Source: Margaritifera margaritifera (Eukaryota; Mollusca; Bivalvia; Unionida; Margaritiferidae). From it: a stretch of 64,000 bases of DNA. Numbering within the stretch: position 1 is the stretch's first letter; each line of letters opens with the position of its first letter. Positions 25,640 to 36,975 of the stretch are shown one piece after another. The notes under the pieces were generated by a model. That model had not been told where the DNA came from, searched no databases, and saw only the letters and a program-made list of their open reading frames with translations. The stretch lies in contig JAQPZY010001498.1 of NCBI GenBank assembly GCA_029931535.1, positions 1,120,001-1,184,000 of the forward strand, in the 5' to 3' direction. A program made the translations under genes and the position numbers.

Positions 25640-26160
25640 GCAACCAACAGTACAAAATACTAACGGGTTGTCAAATATAAAGCTTTGCTTGGCTTTCAAC
25701 GTGGAAAAGGAATCAGGACTTTTTCTTCCTTTATAAGACTTTTAGAGATGGAGATTTGAGTATGGCTGTAATTTATGCTGTATAAATGGAGGCTTTATCC
25801 AGTAACTGGCTCGAGATGATGCCGTAGGGTGTTGCAATGGTGACCGCAGTCTTGTGTCCATCTTTGAAACCGTCTGAATACAGGCACGTATGGCCAAGAT
25901 AGGATGCTCTAATTTTATTGTATTTCCTCTGAAAGCCTAGCTGATTGGTAGAAGACTTATCGTAACAGCGAATATCAAATATGATTTTGAGCGTTTTAAA
26001 AACCAATGTGGTAATTCTGGATTAGAGAATGTTCATTATTGACAAGATTGATTTTTGGTGCCTCTAGATCAGAATGAAGCCGCGTGCTAAGAGGTGGAAT
26101 GAAATTTATTTTTTGATTGTGTAAAGTTTTGTTCACCCCACCCACACACACACACACACC
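25640..26160 (-). mobile_element. LINE RNase H domain remnant, minus strand
   Basis: The minus-strand frame carries YSDGFKDGHKTA, the RNase H entry motif with its metal-binding Asp, followed by ATPYGIISS and LLDKASIYTA. In-frame stops then interrupt a recognisable tail (ITAILKS). Upstream on the minus strand (26010-26160) a linker with PPLSTRLHSDLEAPKINL fits the same protein. This is the C-terminal end of a LINE that encodes RNase H, and it is dead. It ends close to the SINE head, whose tail might derive from a LINE. Confidence 0.7.
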
Positions 26161-26189
26161 TTTGTGGCGCCGCATTTTGATACAACAAC

Positions 26190-26396
26190 GCAAAATGTCA
26201 TTCTAACGCAAAATGGCAGAACGTCGACGCAGAATATCATAATCAAACCCCAAATCTCAACAACAACAAAAAAATTAAACCCAGATTGCTATATCATTTT
26301 CATCTCGATTAACGCAAAATGTCGTAACCTCTAACGCAAAATGTCAAAACTTCTGGTAGACGCAAAATATCAAAAGAATTCAACGCAAAATAAATT
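26190..26396 (+). repeat. Dispersed ACGCAAAATGTC repeats
   Basis: Seven copies of ACGCAAAATGTC or close variants (ACGCAAAATGGC, ACGCAGAATATC, ACGCAAAATATC) lie at irregular spacing, about 560 bases before the first ORF of the virus-like relic. No inverted copy was found on its far side. Confidence 0.7.
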
Positions 26397-26955
26397 TTAA
26401 AAAAACACTTGTGTATAAGAGGAAATATATTATACAGTTGTATTATTCGTGAACGTTAAGACCTTCTTTTTGCATTGATTTTTTAATAGATTGTTTCGGG
26501 GTTTACGTCAGTTTTATTTTAATAAAAGCAAAATAAACAAGAACTAAAATGAAATATCGTAAGTACCTCGTGTGGTAATTATAATGTTAAAATACTAATA
26601 GTTGAATTGATTAAAACTTGAAAACTGCAGGTTTGTCTTTTTAGGGTTGGAGTCTGACCTTGAAATCTGGAGGATTTTATATTGATCATATAAGGTCATT
26701 TTTATGTCTATTATTTGACAATATTAAGTGAAAATAAGAAGGAATACATATATACATTACTTTGGGCTAAGATGTGATCATTTTCACCTTTTTAGGCTAT
26801 TTAAGCAAAGTTTCTACACAATTTAATGTTTCAACTTTGGAAAATTTTCATCACTGAAAGTCGGAAGATCGTAAAGTTTGAGCTAGAGGCAACCTGAACT
26901 ATCTGGAAAACAAGAAGATCGTAACTTCGTTGCTCCGCGCCAAATCAGTTAGAGA

Positions 26956-27468
26956 ATGGCTATAGCATATAGCATACAGACAGCATCCACACTCACTAAT
27001 CTTGAAAAGAGATACGAAGAAATGTACAACGCCGCAGAAGAAAGACAGCGTAGTCAATGGGAGATATTTAATGAACTGGTGTTCAGGCACACAAAGGAAG
27101 AAAACATAGCTGAAGTATACAAACACTCCAAGACGTTTTATATCATTGGATACAAACGCACACAGTATGACCATAGACAAGTTTGTGCAGCATTTGGTAA
27201 TGGATCTTTTGGACTAATTTGGCCTACTTTGGACTTGTATCAAATTCTATTTGAGCAACAAAAACAATTTTGGCCGGACTACAAAGATTGTGAGCCTGTT
27301 CATTTACGAGACCCTGATCTGCAAATTCGAATCATCATAGAAGAAAAGCGTTGCACTATTGATCGTCGTGAAATTGTACACCATCGTCTACATTATGCTG
27401 TGTTTTTTCAAATACCAAAGCATGCAAAGAAGGACATAAATGCACGGCGGCGAAAAAATAGAACATAA
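26956..27468 (+). CDS. Unrecognised 170-residue ORF at the left end of the virus-like relic
   Basis: An uninterrupted ATG-to-stop frame, the longest clean one near here. The product starts with an amphipathic stretch (LEKRYEEMYNAAEERQR), has a central hydrophobic and aromatic part (FGNGSFGLIWPTLDLYQIL), and ends in a basic tail (ARRRKNRT). I see no signal peptide or known motif. Codon use is more balanced than in the AT-rich flanks. It lies 18 bases before the Cys-rich ORF, on the same strand as all the other genes of the relic, so it probably belongs to the element. The function is unknown. Confidence 0.5.
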   Translation: MAIAYSIQTASTLTNLEKRYEEMYNAAEERQRSQWEIFNELVFRHTKEENIAEVYKHSKTFYIIGYKRTQYDHRQVCAAFGNGSFGLIWPTLDLYQILFEQQKQFWPDYKDCEPVHLRDPDLQIRIIIEEKRCTIDRREIVHHRLHYAVFFQIPKHAKKDINARRRKNRT

Positions 27469-27486
27469 ATCCAATTATATAACGTC

Positions 27487-27882
27487 GTGTATATAAGAAG
27501 TCTGATGGTATTGGGACGCAATAGATGCAAAGGCGTTTGCCTTGGAAAAAGTGAACTTAGTTGCAGAACATGCCATTATGAATATTGTAAATTCCACTTG
27601 CTCGTGTTACCTGTTGGAACCGGTGCTGGACCGTGCCTTAAATGCGACATCGGAGTAAAGTCGCGTAATCAGCTATGCCGACCATGCGGATCCGTAGCCG
27701 ATTATTATCATGCGTGCCGGAGAAGACTTGCCAACGCAGATGTGAAAAAAGAACGAAAAAGCCAACGATGCCGTCGAGAAAAAAGACAATGAAGTTAATG
27801 AAATAATATCTATGATCAAAGCGATTGCCGTTTCCGATCCTGATAAAGTAAAAATGAAACTACAAAAGTTCACTGCTGAATA
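27487..27882 (+). pseudogene. Cys-rich putative zinc-binding protein, frameshifted near its end
   Basis: The frame 27487-27792 carries paired cysteines in order: C-x3-C, C-x2-C-x4-C, C-x2-C and C-x2-C, consistent with two or more zinc-binding modules, followed by a Lys/Arg-rich tail. Its usable start is unclear (GTG at 27487, ATG at 27505). After an A-rich run near 27745 a second frame continues with EKKDNEVNEIISMIKAIAV to a stop at 27880-27882, so a one-base slip seems to have split the gene. It follows the 170-residue ORF closely on the same strand. The function is unknown; nucleic-acid or ubiquitin-related zinc binding are both possible. Confidence 0.45.
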
Positions 27883-27948
27883 AGCAATTAAATGATGGTT
27901 TTTATTATATAAGCATGCCTATGGTGAATCAGCTCAAGCCATGGAATA

Positions 27949-28888
27949 ATGTTACCAAGAGGTGCAAGAAAGGCAGATATACTTGCACTATTAGGACTTC
28001 CTCCAGATGAACCGCGTCCGACAGTGCGGCAGCTTCGTGCAAAGGCAGCGCAGTTGCATATTAAAATTCCTTCACGCGCCATCCGAGCCGAAATTGCACG
28101 TGTGGTCGTTTATGAGGAAAACCGCCGCCATATCGCAGCTACTATTGCCGCTGAGGCTTCCGCACATGTTTGCCAACAAGTCGAAGTCACAGATTATAAG
28201 TTGCACAAGCTTGTAGGTGATTTTGAAGATTACCAGGCAATCGTCCCAAACGCATACAACCCAGGCAGAGACGCTGTGAAGCTTCTCTCATACATGCATC
28301 CGGGAATCATATCTACATTGCAGCACTCTCGGTGTGGACTTTATCACGCCGATTTTCGCCTCAGAAGGCGTCAAAGGAACTAAAATCTCACACGCGTGGT
28401 TTCACAGTGGCGCCCGTGTAATCTTGAACCGCGGAGACACCGAGGCCATCAATTATGAATTCGACAAAGCTTTTGCAACGATTCTCGGGACGTTTGATAA
28501 ATACACCCGAGAAGGTTCATGCTGGACTCTTTCCAGATAAGTGGACGTTCAAGTTATGGCTTTCCCGTACAAGCCTTCTCTCAGGTCGAGTCATATTCCA
28601 AGGCCAGCGTGTATGCCACGGGGAGCAGTGATAAAAGTGAAAACCAGCGACAAGCGTTGTTTCGAATGGGCAATCTTATCCGCGCTGCATCTTGCGCGCG
28701 ATGATACAGATCAGCCTCGAAAATACCAACTGTACATGGGTGATCTCGAGTTTGGTATCATATAATTCCCTGTATCGGGTACTGACATCGGTAAGTTTGA
28801 ACGACTCAACACTGATATCGCCGTTAATGTGTTTGTTTCAAACAGTGGTATTCAGCCGCGAGTAAAAACCAAACTGGAGTTTATTTGA
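27949..28888 (+). pseudogene. Broken N-terminal part of a Polinton/adintovirus-type polymerase protein
   Basis: An ATG frame (27949-28383) encodes an Ala/Arg-rich start and a helical region (DYKLHKLVGDFEDY). At about 28330 the similarity passes to the next frame, which stays open to 28888 except for stops at 28538-28540 and 28763-28765. That frame carries TREGSCWTL, SSHIPRP, KTSDKRCFEWAILSALH, and then FERLNTDIAVNVF. I recognise this order as the region preceding the palm of type-B DNA polymerases in Polinton/Maverick and adintovirus-like elements. The exonuclease and polymerase motifs themselves are missing: the next sequence is already the protease region, so a large internal deletion is inferred. 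One frameshift and two stops make it dead. Confidence 0.55.
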
Positions 28889-29019
28889 AACTTTACTCAG
28901 AAAAGTTATCCGGGAACACCCCACTGATGCTGACGCTGACACAGATGTAACAGTTTGAAGCAGCCCAACGTCAATGTCGCGGGATAATTCTTAAGTTGTC
29001 ATCGGCCTAGGTCGCGGCG

Positions 29020-29220
29020 ATGAAACACGACGGCGGAATATTTCCGGGATGGCTCTGAAAAGAGGCTGCCGGTGGACACGCAGGGTTCATAAAAAAGGAA
29101 AAGGTTATCGACTACCTGGGCGGACTCGGAGCCAAATGCTCTTGGGCCAAGGTCTTCGGTTGTGGTCGCGCCGTTGACGGCCACAAAAGCGAAACTTCTC
29201 GAGCATCCGTTGACCAATTT
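29020..29220 (+). pseudogene. Small Gly-rich protein remnant before the protease
   Basis: A short frame starts MKHDGGIFPGWL, then a stop, then a Gly/Lys-rich continuation (EKVIDYLGGLGAKCSWAK). Small Gly-rich basic proteins in this position occur in related virus-like elements as core-like peptides, but the match is weak and the identification is inference. Confidence 0.25.
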
Positions 29221-29683
29221 TGAGTTACTCGCGATGACAAAATCAGTCAAGCATTTCCGGGGGATCTTTATGCGGGATGAACTTGCATCGATGATTCCCC
29301 GCACGTGGGAAACAGGAATCATAAAACTGGATTCGTCAACAGGACCAGGAACTCATTGCGTCACATATGCGGTAACTTCTCAACATCTTTTGCATTTTGA
29401 CTCGTACGGGTTTGCATCACTACGTGAAGTTGTTGATTATCCACGTAGTGGCTTTGCCATTAGATGACAAAGTCTGCCGTTGCAATCCCGAACAGATGGC
29501 CCAGTATGTGGGCATCTCGTCGTGGAGCACTGCATACGCTCGAGAGAAACCCAGCTCTGCGCGAGCTTGTCGATTTTGCATTGTCATTTAGAAACTATGC
29601 TTGAAACGTATACGAAATGCCAGTTTACATTTACGGACGCGCTAACGCAGCGACCCGACGGGGAGGCGCCGATGTTGATTTAA
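29162..29683 (+). pseudogene. Adenain-type cysteine protease with one in-frame stop
   Basis: One reading frame runs from 29162 to a TAA at 29681-29683, interrupted only by TGA at 29465-29467. It opens with PLTNFELL and FRGIFMRDELASMIP, followed by LDSSTGPGTHCV, where His is encoded at 29354-29356, then FDSYG, with Asp at 29399-29401. After the stop comes VCGH, with Cys at 29507-29509. The His-Asp-Cys order and spacing and the GTH and CGH contexts are those of adenovirus-maturation-protease relatives in adintoviruses and Polintons, which cleave capsid precursors. The nonsense codon separates the Cys from the His and Asp, so no active enzyme can be made. The usual aromatic residue after the His is Cys here. 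Confidence 0.7.
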
Positions 29684-30319
29684 CCATGTTTGCAACTAAA
29701 GTCGATCTGGTTGAGTTCAGCATTCGGGTTGTTGTTAGCGTCAACACTAACGATGCTTGTGATTTTTCAAGATCGAACTGGAAAACTGCAAACGTCCAAG
29801 GTAGACATCAACGACGTTGTTTTAAAACCGCGAGGAGCCATCGCGAAGAACCTGGACGAAAATCAACGAAATCAGGGGAATCAAAGACGCGTTTCGGTTG
29901 CCTTTATCAAAGACCACGTGGACACAAATACGGAATTGAAAGTTTGAAAATCCGGCAATGAAATGAGCGGAGACCTTATCATGAATGAAAATCGAATTCG
30001 ACGGATGCAAGAGCCCATCGATGATACTGAGGCTGCGACGAAACAATACGTGGATGGAAAAACCCCTCGGCAACTACCCAACTTACCAAAAACTGGCTGG
30101 AATTATGTCCTACTAAGTACTCCGCACAGTACCTACAAGGAGTCACGTTGGGAGCCTTATATTAAGGTCGTGTCCGGCAACGTTAAATTAACACGCAAAA
30201 CTCTGAGGCATCGCGATGGTTCACAGGATCTTAGTCCGCTACGAGCAGCAATGACCTCTGGAGTATATAATGTAGGGTATGTAATGATTCGTGGGTTAAC
30301 TGAGGATCTTTGGGCATGA
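29617..30319 (+). pseudogene. Fibre-like structural protein remnant
   Basis: A frame from ATG 29617 overlaps the protease tail and begins MPVYIYGRANAATRR followed by a DVDLTMFATKVDL stretch. After a frameshift a second frame ends near 29947. A third frame, 29963-30319, starts MSGDLIMNENRIRRMQEP and carries EAATKQYVDGK. That motif is characteristic of phage tail-fibre repeats and of fibre-like proteins of some invertebrate virus-like elements, where it forms trimeric stalks. The distal part (ESRWEPYIKVVSGNVKL) is unrecognised. The pieces probably come from one gene with at least two frameshifts. The position directly after the protease supports a late structural role. Confidence 0.5.
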
Positions 30320-30380
30320 GACTTAATGTTTTTAAAACTGGATATTATTTTTTCATCGTGTACACGTCAATTAACACATG

Positions 30381-30828
30381 AGGCTCTATTGGTATTCAAT
30401 TACTAGGCCAAACTCCTAAAACAGAAGATCCCAGGAGCTTGGCGGAAGATCTTAAGAAAACCAAAACATTAAAAGTTATACATTATTTATTTAAGTCAGA
30501 TCCTAATGATAAGTCATTGAGAACATTGTCAGCTACAGCCTCTTTTAAAATGAACGCCCAGGAAGGAATAGAGATACACGGGTTGCATATTAAGAAAGAA
30601 GCCTTGTTAACTATTAACTTTGTATACATGGCGGACGCAAAAGCCGAGTTTTCCAGTGATAATGAAGACAAAATCTCTGCAGTTTACAACGATGGGGTGT
30701 TGGATCAGCTGGTAGGGCATGCCAACATCGACGACAGTTTTGTTCCACTCATCGACGAGTATCTGCGTGAGAACGGGGTTACCAGATCCTCGTATACAAT
30801 CAAATATAATCTTGCTGAGAGCTAGATA
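30381..30828 (+). pseudogene. Unrecognised ORF of the virus-like relic
   Basis: The frame is open from just after a stop near 30380 to TAG 30826-30828. It has no early ATG: the first ATG is about 170 bases in, so the true start is lost or upstream in another frame. The product is mixed alpha/beta in appearance (ASFKMNAQEGIEIHGLHI; LLTINFVYMADAKAEF; IDEYLRENGVTRSSYTIKY) with no known motif. Length and place, after the fibre-like gene, suggest another virion component, but this is inference. Confidence 0.4.
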
Positions 30829-30989
30829 GAAATCGATAGTTGGAATTCCTTGATGTACTTATACCAACTCGAGGCCAGCTTGGAATCAGCGCATTAGCAC
30901 TCGAAAACACCCAGTCGCCGGAAGCTACGCCGCCGTCGGGCGTGTAAACATCCAGGGATTGTTTCTGCAACGAATAAGTAATATTGACG

Positions 30990-31528
30990 TAAGTCGTGCT
31001 TGTCCGTGCAACAACCTTTGGCTTAGGTTGGCGGGAATTGCGACTACGGCAACTATCATAGGTACACCGATCGGAATTAGTTGTCGGAGCTATATTGATA
31101 GCAACTGGTGTAACTGGCGGCGCTGGAAAAATAATTTCATTACGGCTGCATAAACGAATACGTGTCTATTCTCGGCGCTGGCAAAAAGCAGTCTCAGCAC
31201 AATTGTCAAGCTGGTCACGGTGGGCATCGAAGACAAAACGATTAATACTGCCGAGTTCGAGACCATGTTGGCGGAAATGGAAAACATCCAACGACTTCGT
31301 GCACAGATACGGAATCGGGTGAAGTCACCGAGGGAGGCCATCATGGGGTGGAAAAGCAGAGTTTCATGGGTTGGTCGCGAGCGGTTAATCCTGATCAGTA
31401 ACCGCGCTGAAACCTACCGAGTGCGCGCATCGCGGTATATCGGATCGGTGTTTGTCATCCACGGGGATTCATCACTTTACTCGAGGATGCATACGCGTTT
31501 GCAGCGGGGAAAAAGTCTGGGGGTATAG
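30990..31528 (+). pseudogene. Hydrophobic-helix protein remnant of the virus-like element
   Basis: Two frames in turn give hydrophobic, Gly/Ala-rich segments (LAGIATTATIIGTPIGI near 31025; IATGVTGGAGKIISL near 31097). A third, from about 31153, gives LFSALAKSSLSTIVKLV and INTAEFETMLAEMENIQRL with a following RAQIRNRVK, and stays open to 31528. I recognise this order, a membrane-like segment and then a conserved amphipathic helix with an acidic loop, as a short protein often encoded with the adenain-type protease in invertebrate virus-like elements. Its function is unknown. Two frameshifts make it dead. Confidence 0.45.
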
Positions 31529-32828
31529 AAGGAGTTAACCCTGATTAGTAACCAAACTCTCAAACTCCCATTCTCTATCTACTACATGTATCAGGATTAA
31601 TCAGTACTGCAACTTTAAAGGAAAACACTCGCCGCTGTGAAATAATAACATTTAGCGCCAATATTTTATAACAATATGCGCAGATTCATCCCATGAGTAA
31701 GTTTCGTTAAAATCTGATGTAATTTGTAAGACTGGTTAGCCTCACAAGATTTGGGACACACGGATGGCCGATCGGCCGACAGTTTGCTATCGTATAACTA
31801 TTTATAATCCTTAAGCCTTAAATGAAATTGTTAAATTTGATCACTTGGTTATCTTAAGAAATTTTATTATGCACTGCCAAACGACTACATGCTAAGCATG
31901 AAAGGCAGATGTGCTTTACACCAGTATCATTTATTCTAGATGATTTTGAAGGATTTATGGCCAATTGTTTCCTGAATACATTCTGAAGAAAATGCATTAA
32001 TCTCTTGCCCAAATTCCTCACACAGTCTTAAATGTATCAAATATAACTTGGTTCACACGAAGCACCAAGTGTAGAGGCGCCATTCATCGAAGGCATTTTG
32101 ATGGAGTCATGGCCCTTTTGTACTAATAACATAAGATAAAGTGATTTATACCATGGCATTTTTTTACATGAATTTTGTTTCAAAATGTCCGTATGCTTTC
32201 CAGCTAAAAAAAATGATACTTGAAATCCATCATACCAACATGAGCGTCTATCCGTCTGTCTGCTTGTCGGCCGATGTAATTTTGTATTTCTTTTTTTAAT
32301 TGGCAGATGGATGGTTTTCATCGATCCATTATTCGCCTTTCGTTTCCGGACCATAACTCCTAAACCCGTCAAGATATCTCACGAAGACATACATGATCAA
32401 AATGCAACATGTTTCTGGTCAGAGCAACGCAAAAATACAGTCCGAGCAACCTGTTCACGAAAGATGTTTTGCCCACCTAATTCCAAAAGTAAACTTGCAA
32501 ACTGAAGTTTAAATTTAAATGACGCATGTGTCGAAGCAGCGTGCATAAAATCTCTTTTTCACTGTCCAAATTCCATACAAGATAAATAAATCACAAGATT
32601 GGTGAAATATTATCAAAAAAATATCAATTTGTCATGAAGGCTGCCTTGACGGTTTGAGTTTCTTTCCATGACGTTCGATTTGTTCGCCTAAGGGCTACTT
32701 TCTTTCAAGTTTTATGTTAAATGCTAATGTAACGACAATTTAACTTATCGTCTGTAGTCTATTCGTACACAAGCTATAAATGTAAACATCACCAATCATC
32801 AACTTGAGTGGTGGGAAAGGAGACTGTA
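31529..32828. other. Gene-free stretch with repeat-like sequence
   Basis: A phrase GGAGTTAACCCTGATTAGTAA (one mismatch tolerated) near 31530 echoes one inside the relic near 31382. From about 31870 to 32660 the sequence resembles an old interspersed repeat containing GGAGTCATGGCCCTTTTG (32104), with a related GGAGCCATGTCCCTTTTAG at 36372. No gene is supported. Confidence 0.4.
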
Positions 32829-33036
32829 ATGCGTACACTCTCAATGATTCTGTCACTATGTGACAATTGTCAAGAGAAACATGCGTACACTCTCAATGAT
32901 ACTGTCACTATGTGACAATTGTCAAGAGAAACATGCGTACACTCTCAATGATACTGTCACTATGTGAAAATTGTCAAGAGAAACATGCGTACACTCTCAA
33001 TGATACTGTCACTATGTGACAATTGTCAAGAGAAAT
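32829..33036. repeat. 52-bp tandem repeat, four copies
   Basis: Units begin ATGCGTACACTCTCAATGAT. Each carries the perfect 12-bp palindrome TGACAATTGTCA, except the third copy, which has TGAAAATTGTCA. Confidence 0.95.
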
Positions 33037-35240
33037 ACAAAAGCCACAATCACAATAGAAACTTATGAATTTCGCACCTCTGCGACCCCAGATTGTCACA
33101 ATGTCCCGGTTTGTACACGATAATGACCGAATGGCCAAATCTGGCATAAAGATGACAAAATAAGCACCAGACCAACTCCACCATCAAGATAGCACCATTG
33201 AAATGGCATCGTGTGGATGTGAAACAACTTAAATAAATTTTCTTTAAAGGTATATTATACAGATATAGGACACATATCATTTATTTTTGTTGAGTACCGA
33301 GAAAATGAATGAGTAGCACGTCCTGTTCATGTAATTATTGTAATGATTGCTGGTGATTTGGCGTGGAGGTTATAACATTTTTGAGACTGAGTTTGATCTG
33401 GAGATTTTGCGTCAAGCAATGGTTGTTTTCATTTGTATACAGGGAACTTGAACTAATCCTACATTTAGTATATTTTAATCACAATTTCTGTATTTTCGTG
33501 AGTCAAGAAGAACAGAGTCAACGTGACAAAAATCATAGCAAAATACCCCTACTCAAATTTCGAATATCTTTGTATGTTATGATCCTACATTAAAAACTTC
33601 TGATGAAAATGCACCTTATGACGTGCAAATAGTATACTGACAGACACGGATACTTATGAACATGATCAATACTGCAGTTTTTCTTCACCTAAGAAAACTA
33701 TGTTATGATTTGTAATGATCGTATGTCCAATATGAATAACAGCTAAACAAAGAACAATGGCGGAGGTCACGTGTTTGATATAGCCCGGCAATATTTTACA
33801 GTTAATGTGCACCCGACGAATGGTTCCAATAACTATTTCAGATAGATAATTATCATGCATATTTTACCAGAATGAAAACAGTTTTGCGTAATAAATTAGT
33901 TTATATTATATTTCAGAGCTCTATTTATTTATTTTTTTTAAAGCCGAAATTGAAAAATCTCGAAAAATCGTTCAGACCATTGACTGCAGTTGCACGATTA
34001 CACAAGATCAATCTTCCGGATTTGTTCCAAAACATCAACATACCACCATGCTCTGTCTGTCTGTCTCTGTGTCTCTCTCCAATTTTTTCAACTAATTGGT
34101 ATACCTTATCCTTGATTCTCAACGGAAGGGAATTCTAAAGCAGAATACATATTCCAGACGAAAGTAATTTCAATTCGCAATTAAAACATTTTGACATTAT
34201 TATTAAGTAGTTGACATGTTAGAAAAAGAAAATAATAATCAAAGAGTTGAATAATGCTATAAAAGGCTGACTGATTCCATGACTATTTTATTTTCGCCAC
34301 ATATTATTGCCAGATTGACCGCATATAAACTTACGATCGTAAACGATATCAGATTCCGTAATAAAAATGATAAAGATGCTTAAAATAGGAAAATGATTGA
34401 ACATCTTTCTTTCAAAATTGTATTTGGTGTAGATCGGGGAAACCATACCATGAAATATTATGCAAGAGGATATGACCATAATTTATTCGTTATACGACCA
34501 TGCTCTTCGAAATATCAACAAAAATTCCCGAAATTTATTATCTTAAATGCACCTTTTCTAAGTAAATAAACACAATGTGTTTCTAATTCAATATAATTAA
34601 TCAACGCATAAAACGTAATACGCGAAACTTACATGCTAGCGCAGCTGACGTTTGGTGACGTTACGTGTAATCTAACATTGCGTGGCACCATTGAGATGTT
34701 TTGCTCTGTTCGCGTTCTTAGCCTATGCAAAAGAAAGTATACTAAGTTGCACAGATATGTCTTGATTATTTTTAGTTGATCTTAATTATTGTAATTGAAA
34801 AAGTGATTATTCATTATTCACAAATTATTAGACTGGTATATAAAATGTATACAATATTGCTTTGATAGAGACAGAGAGACAGATACAGAGAAAGACAGAG
34901 AGATCACTCTAATTGACTCGAGGTTTTTGGCTTTTTCAACGCTTTCTTACAAACTTCAGGTTGGCGAACATTTGTCAACGCATACATTATGAAAAATGTG
35001 AATATTGATATAGGCTTAATCATAAAAGTTGGTATACACAAAAATAATAGCACCGACTTTCGAAAGATTTCAAACAAGGAGTCTCACATTTTTATGTGTA
35101 CAGACAGTCTAGATAAATGTTGTTTGTATCTCTCGTGGCGCACAACTCATTCAAACACGAAAACTAACGGTTGAAGATTACGTTCTTTTTATATTAATCT
35201 TAGCCCTAAGTATTGATAGGAATAACTTTCTAAACTATGG
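33037..35240. other. Gene-free AT-rich stretch
   Basis: No gene, RNA or element could be supported. The short open frames show no recognisable motif. Confidence 0.5.
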
Positions 35241-35246
35241 ATTTCA

Positions 35247-35322
35247 CTGTAGCATGGATTCCTTGGTTTAGATTACTGTAGCATGGATTCCTAGGTTTAG
35301 GTTACTGTAGCATGGATTCTGA
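35247..35322. repeat. Tandem repeat of about 29 bp, three copies
   Basis: Three copies of ACTGTAGCATGGATTC; the first two continue with a CCTnGGTTTAG part. Confidence 0.85.
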
Positions 35323-36419
35323 AGATGAAAATACGGGGAATATGTTCCTATTACAATAAAAAATACAAGTAATATTGAAAGCAATACTTTATTTGTATGC
35401 ATATTTTCAATTATGGAAATGTTTTTGAGTATTTTAAACTAATCGACGAACCTGGAAAACATAAATATCTCATTTGAGGTAGAAACCATGCCTCTTGTAT
35501 GAACTCTCCTCACAAGAGTACAGTGTCTACACGAGATTTTGACCAATTCGAATGGAGCGGCGTGATGTATATGCATGTCGTGTGATAGACGATTAATGAA
35601 GGCAAAGACAAAATTAAAAAAGCAACCTTAACGGATTGCTGTAAGGCTTTGTGAAGAACAGTTGCCCATTGTAACAATAACTGAATATTTACATGTTTAT
35701 ACATGTAAATATGCTCTAACTCTCAAAACTTGGACTGCGTCAGACATTATTTTGCATTGAGCTTATGGTATACATTTAGACGCAATTCTTGATAACTATT
35801 TTCGTTTTTTAAAGGTCTCGAAGGGCATGAATTTAAAGTCACGACGAAAAATAAGCCCTCTTAGAATACGACTGTATTTAATGGTAATGCATTATATATT
35901 TTGGTACAGCAATAAGATTAGCCCTGTTTCCTCGTACGTGCGGGGACTTGGATATTGTTCTAACCTTTGACCTCTCTTTTGGAAAACCAAACATAAATGT
36001 TCGGTTCCAAGTGTTGAGTTTATATTGACATCAACCCCATAAAACCGAAACGTAAATATGTATGTGGCTAGCCATTTGTTTAAAACAGCCTTTGTGAACA
36101 CAGAGTAAAATAAAACCCAATACATAAACACATACAGATGCAATTAAATCCTAATTGTCGCATATATCTATTTTGAAATTTGACTGACTATTGGCATTTG
36201 GTCAAAACATATTTATGTTTACTTGAAAAAAAGTGGATAGATTTGACCATGTCTCATTCTTTGGTGAAAATAGAGAACCTCAGAAACACGAAAAACATCC
36301 AAACTGATTTTAAAAATTTAGTCCCGAGGGTTTTCGATTTTGAGATGTTTTACTGTACATCATTTGAATTAGGAGCCATGTCCCTTTTAGGAACTCAGCT
36401 TACCGGATTACACGAGGTT

Positions 36420-36975
36420 TTTAGATAATGGTGTGATGTATAGGAACCTCATGTGATGTATGTATGTATTAGTATTTAACGGCATCTGAACACAATAATG
36501 GCCATATGGTGCCAATTAAAAGTAAAGTTCTAAAACTGTAAAGATGAAGAATTGCACAAAAACATTAGGAAGATAAATCCTTCCAAATAAATTTAAGCAT
36601 GAAGAAAAACAAGGTAATATATAAAAGGCATAAATCTTGAAATACAATAAAAGATAATGGTAAAATATGTAAAATCCTCAAAATATGGTAAATATTTGTT
36701 ATATATATATCGCATTCCCTCAAAAGTTCAAAATTTTCTCAGGTGTTACATCATCAAAAACTTTCTTCATTGAGTTAACATCAAAATACTTGCGTCTCAC
36801 ATGGTGGAAGTCAACACGCTCGACAAGAATTTGTTCTACTGTCAGTAGACAATGGCATGGTACGCAATCCAGCCGAGGTTCACCCTTCAGGAACTATGCA
36901 CAATTAATGACGGCAAAGGCAAAGTGTAAAATAACAACAACTTTAACAGATATCTGTGACGCAAAGTGTAATAAA
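36420..36975. repeat. Interspersed repeat, copy B
   Basis: This carries the blocks shared with copy A: GAAGATAAATCCTTCC at 36570, ATCAAAAA then TTCTT near 36750, CTCGACAAGA near 36820, and ACTGTCAGT. Upstream it includes AACGGCATCTGAACACA and GGCCATATGG, and downstream GGCAAAGGCAAAG, a phrase that also has a diverged counterpart near 35600. It is probably an abundant element of the host genome. Confidence 0.55.
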
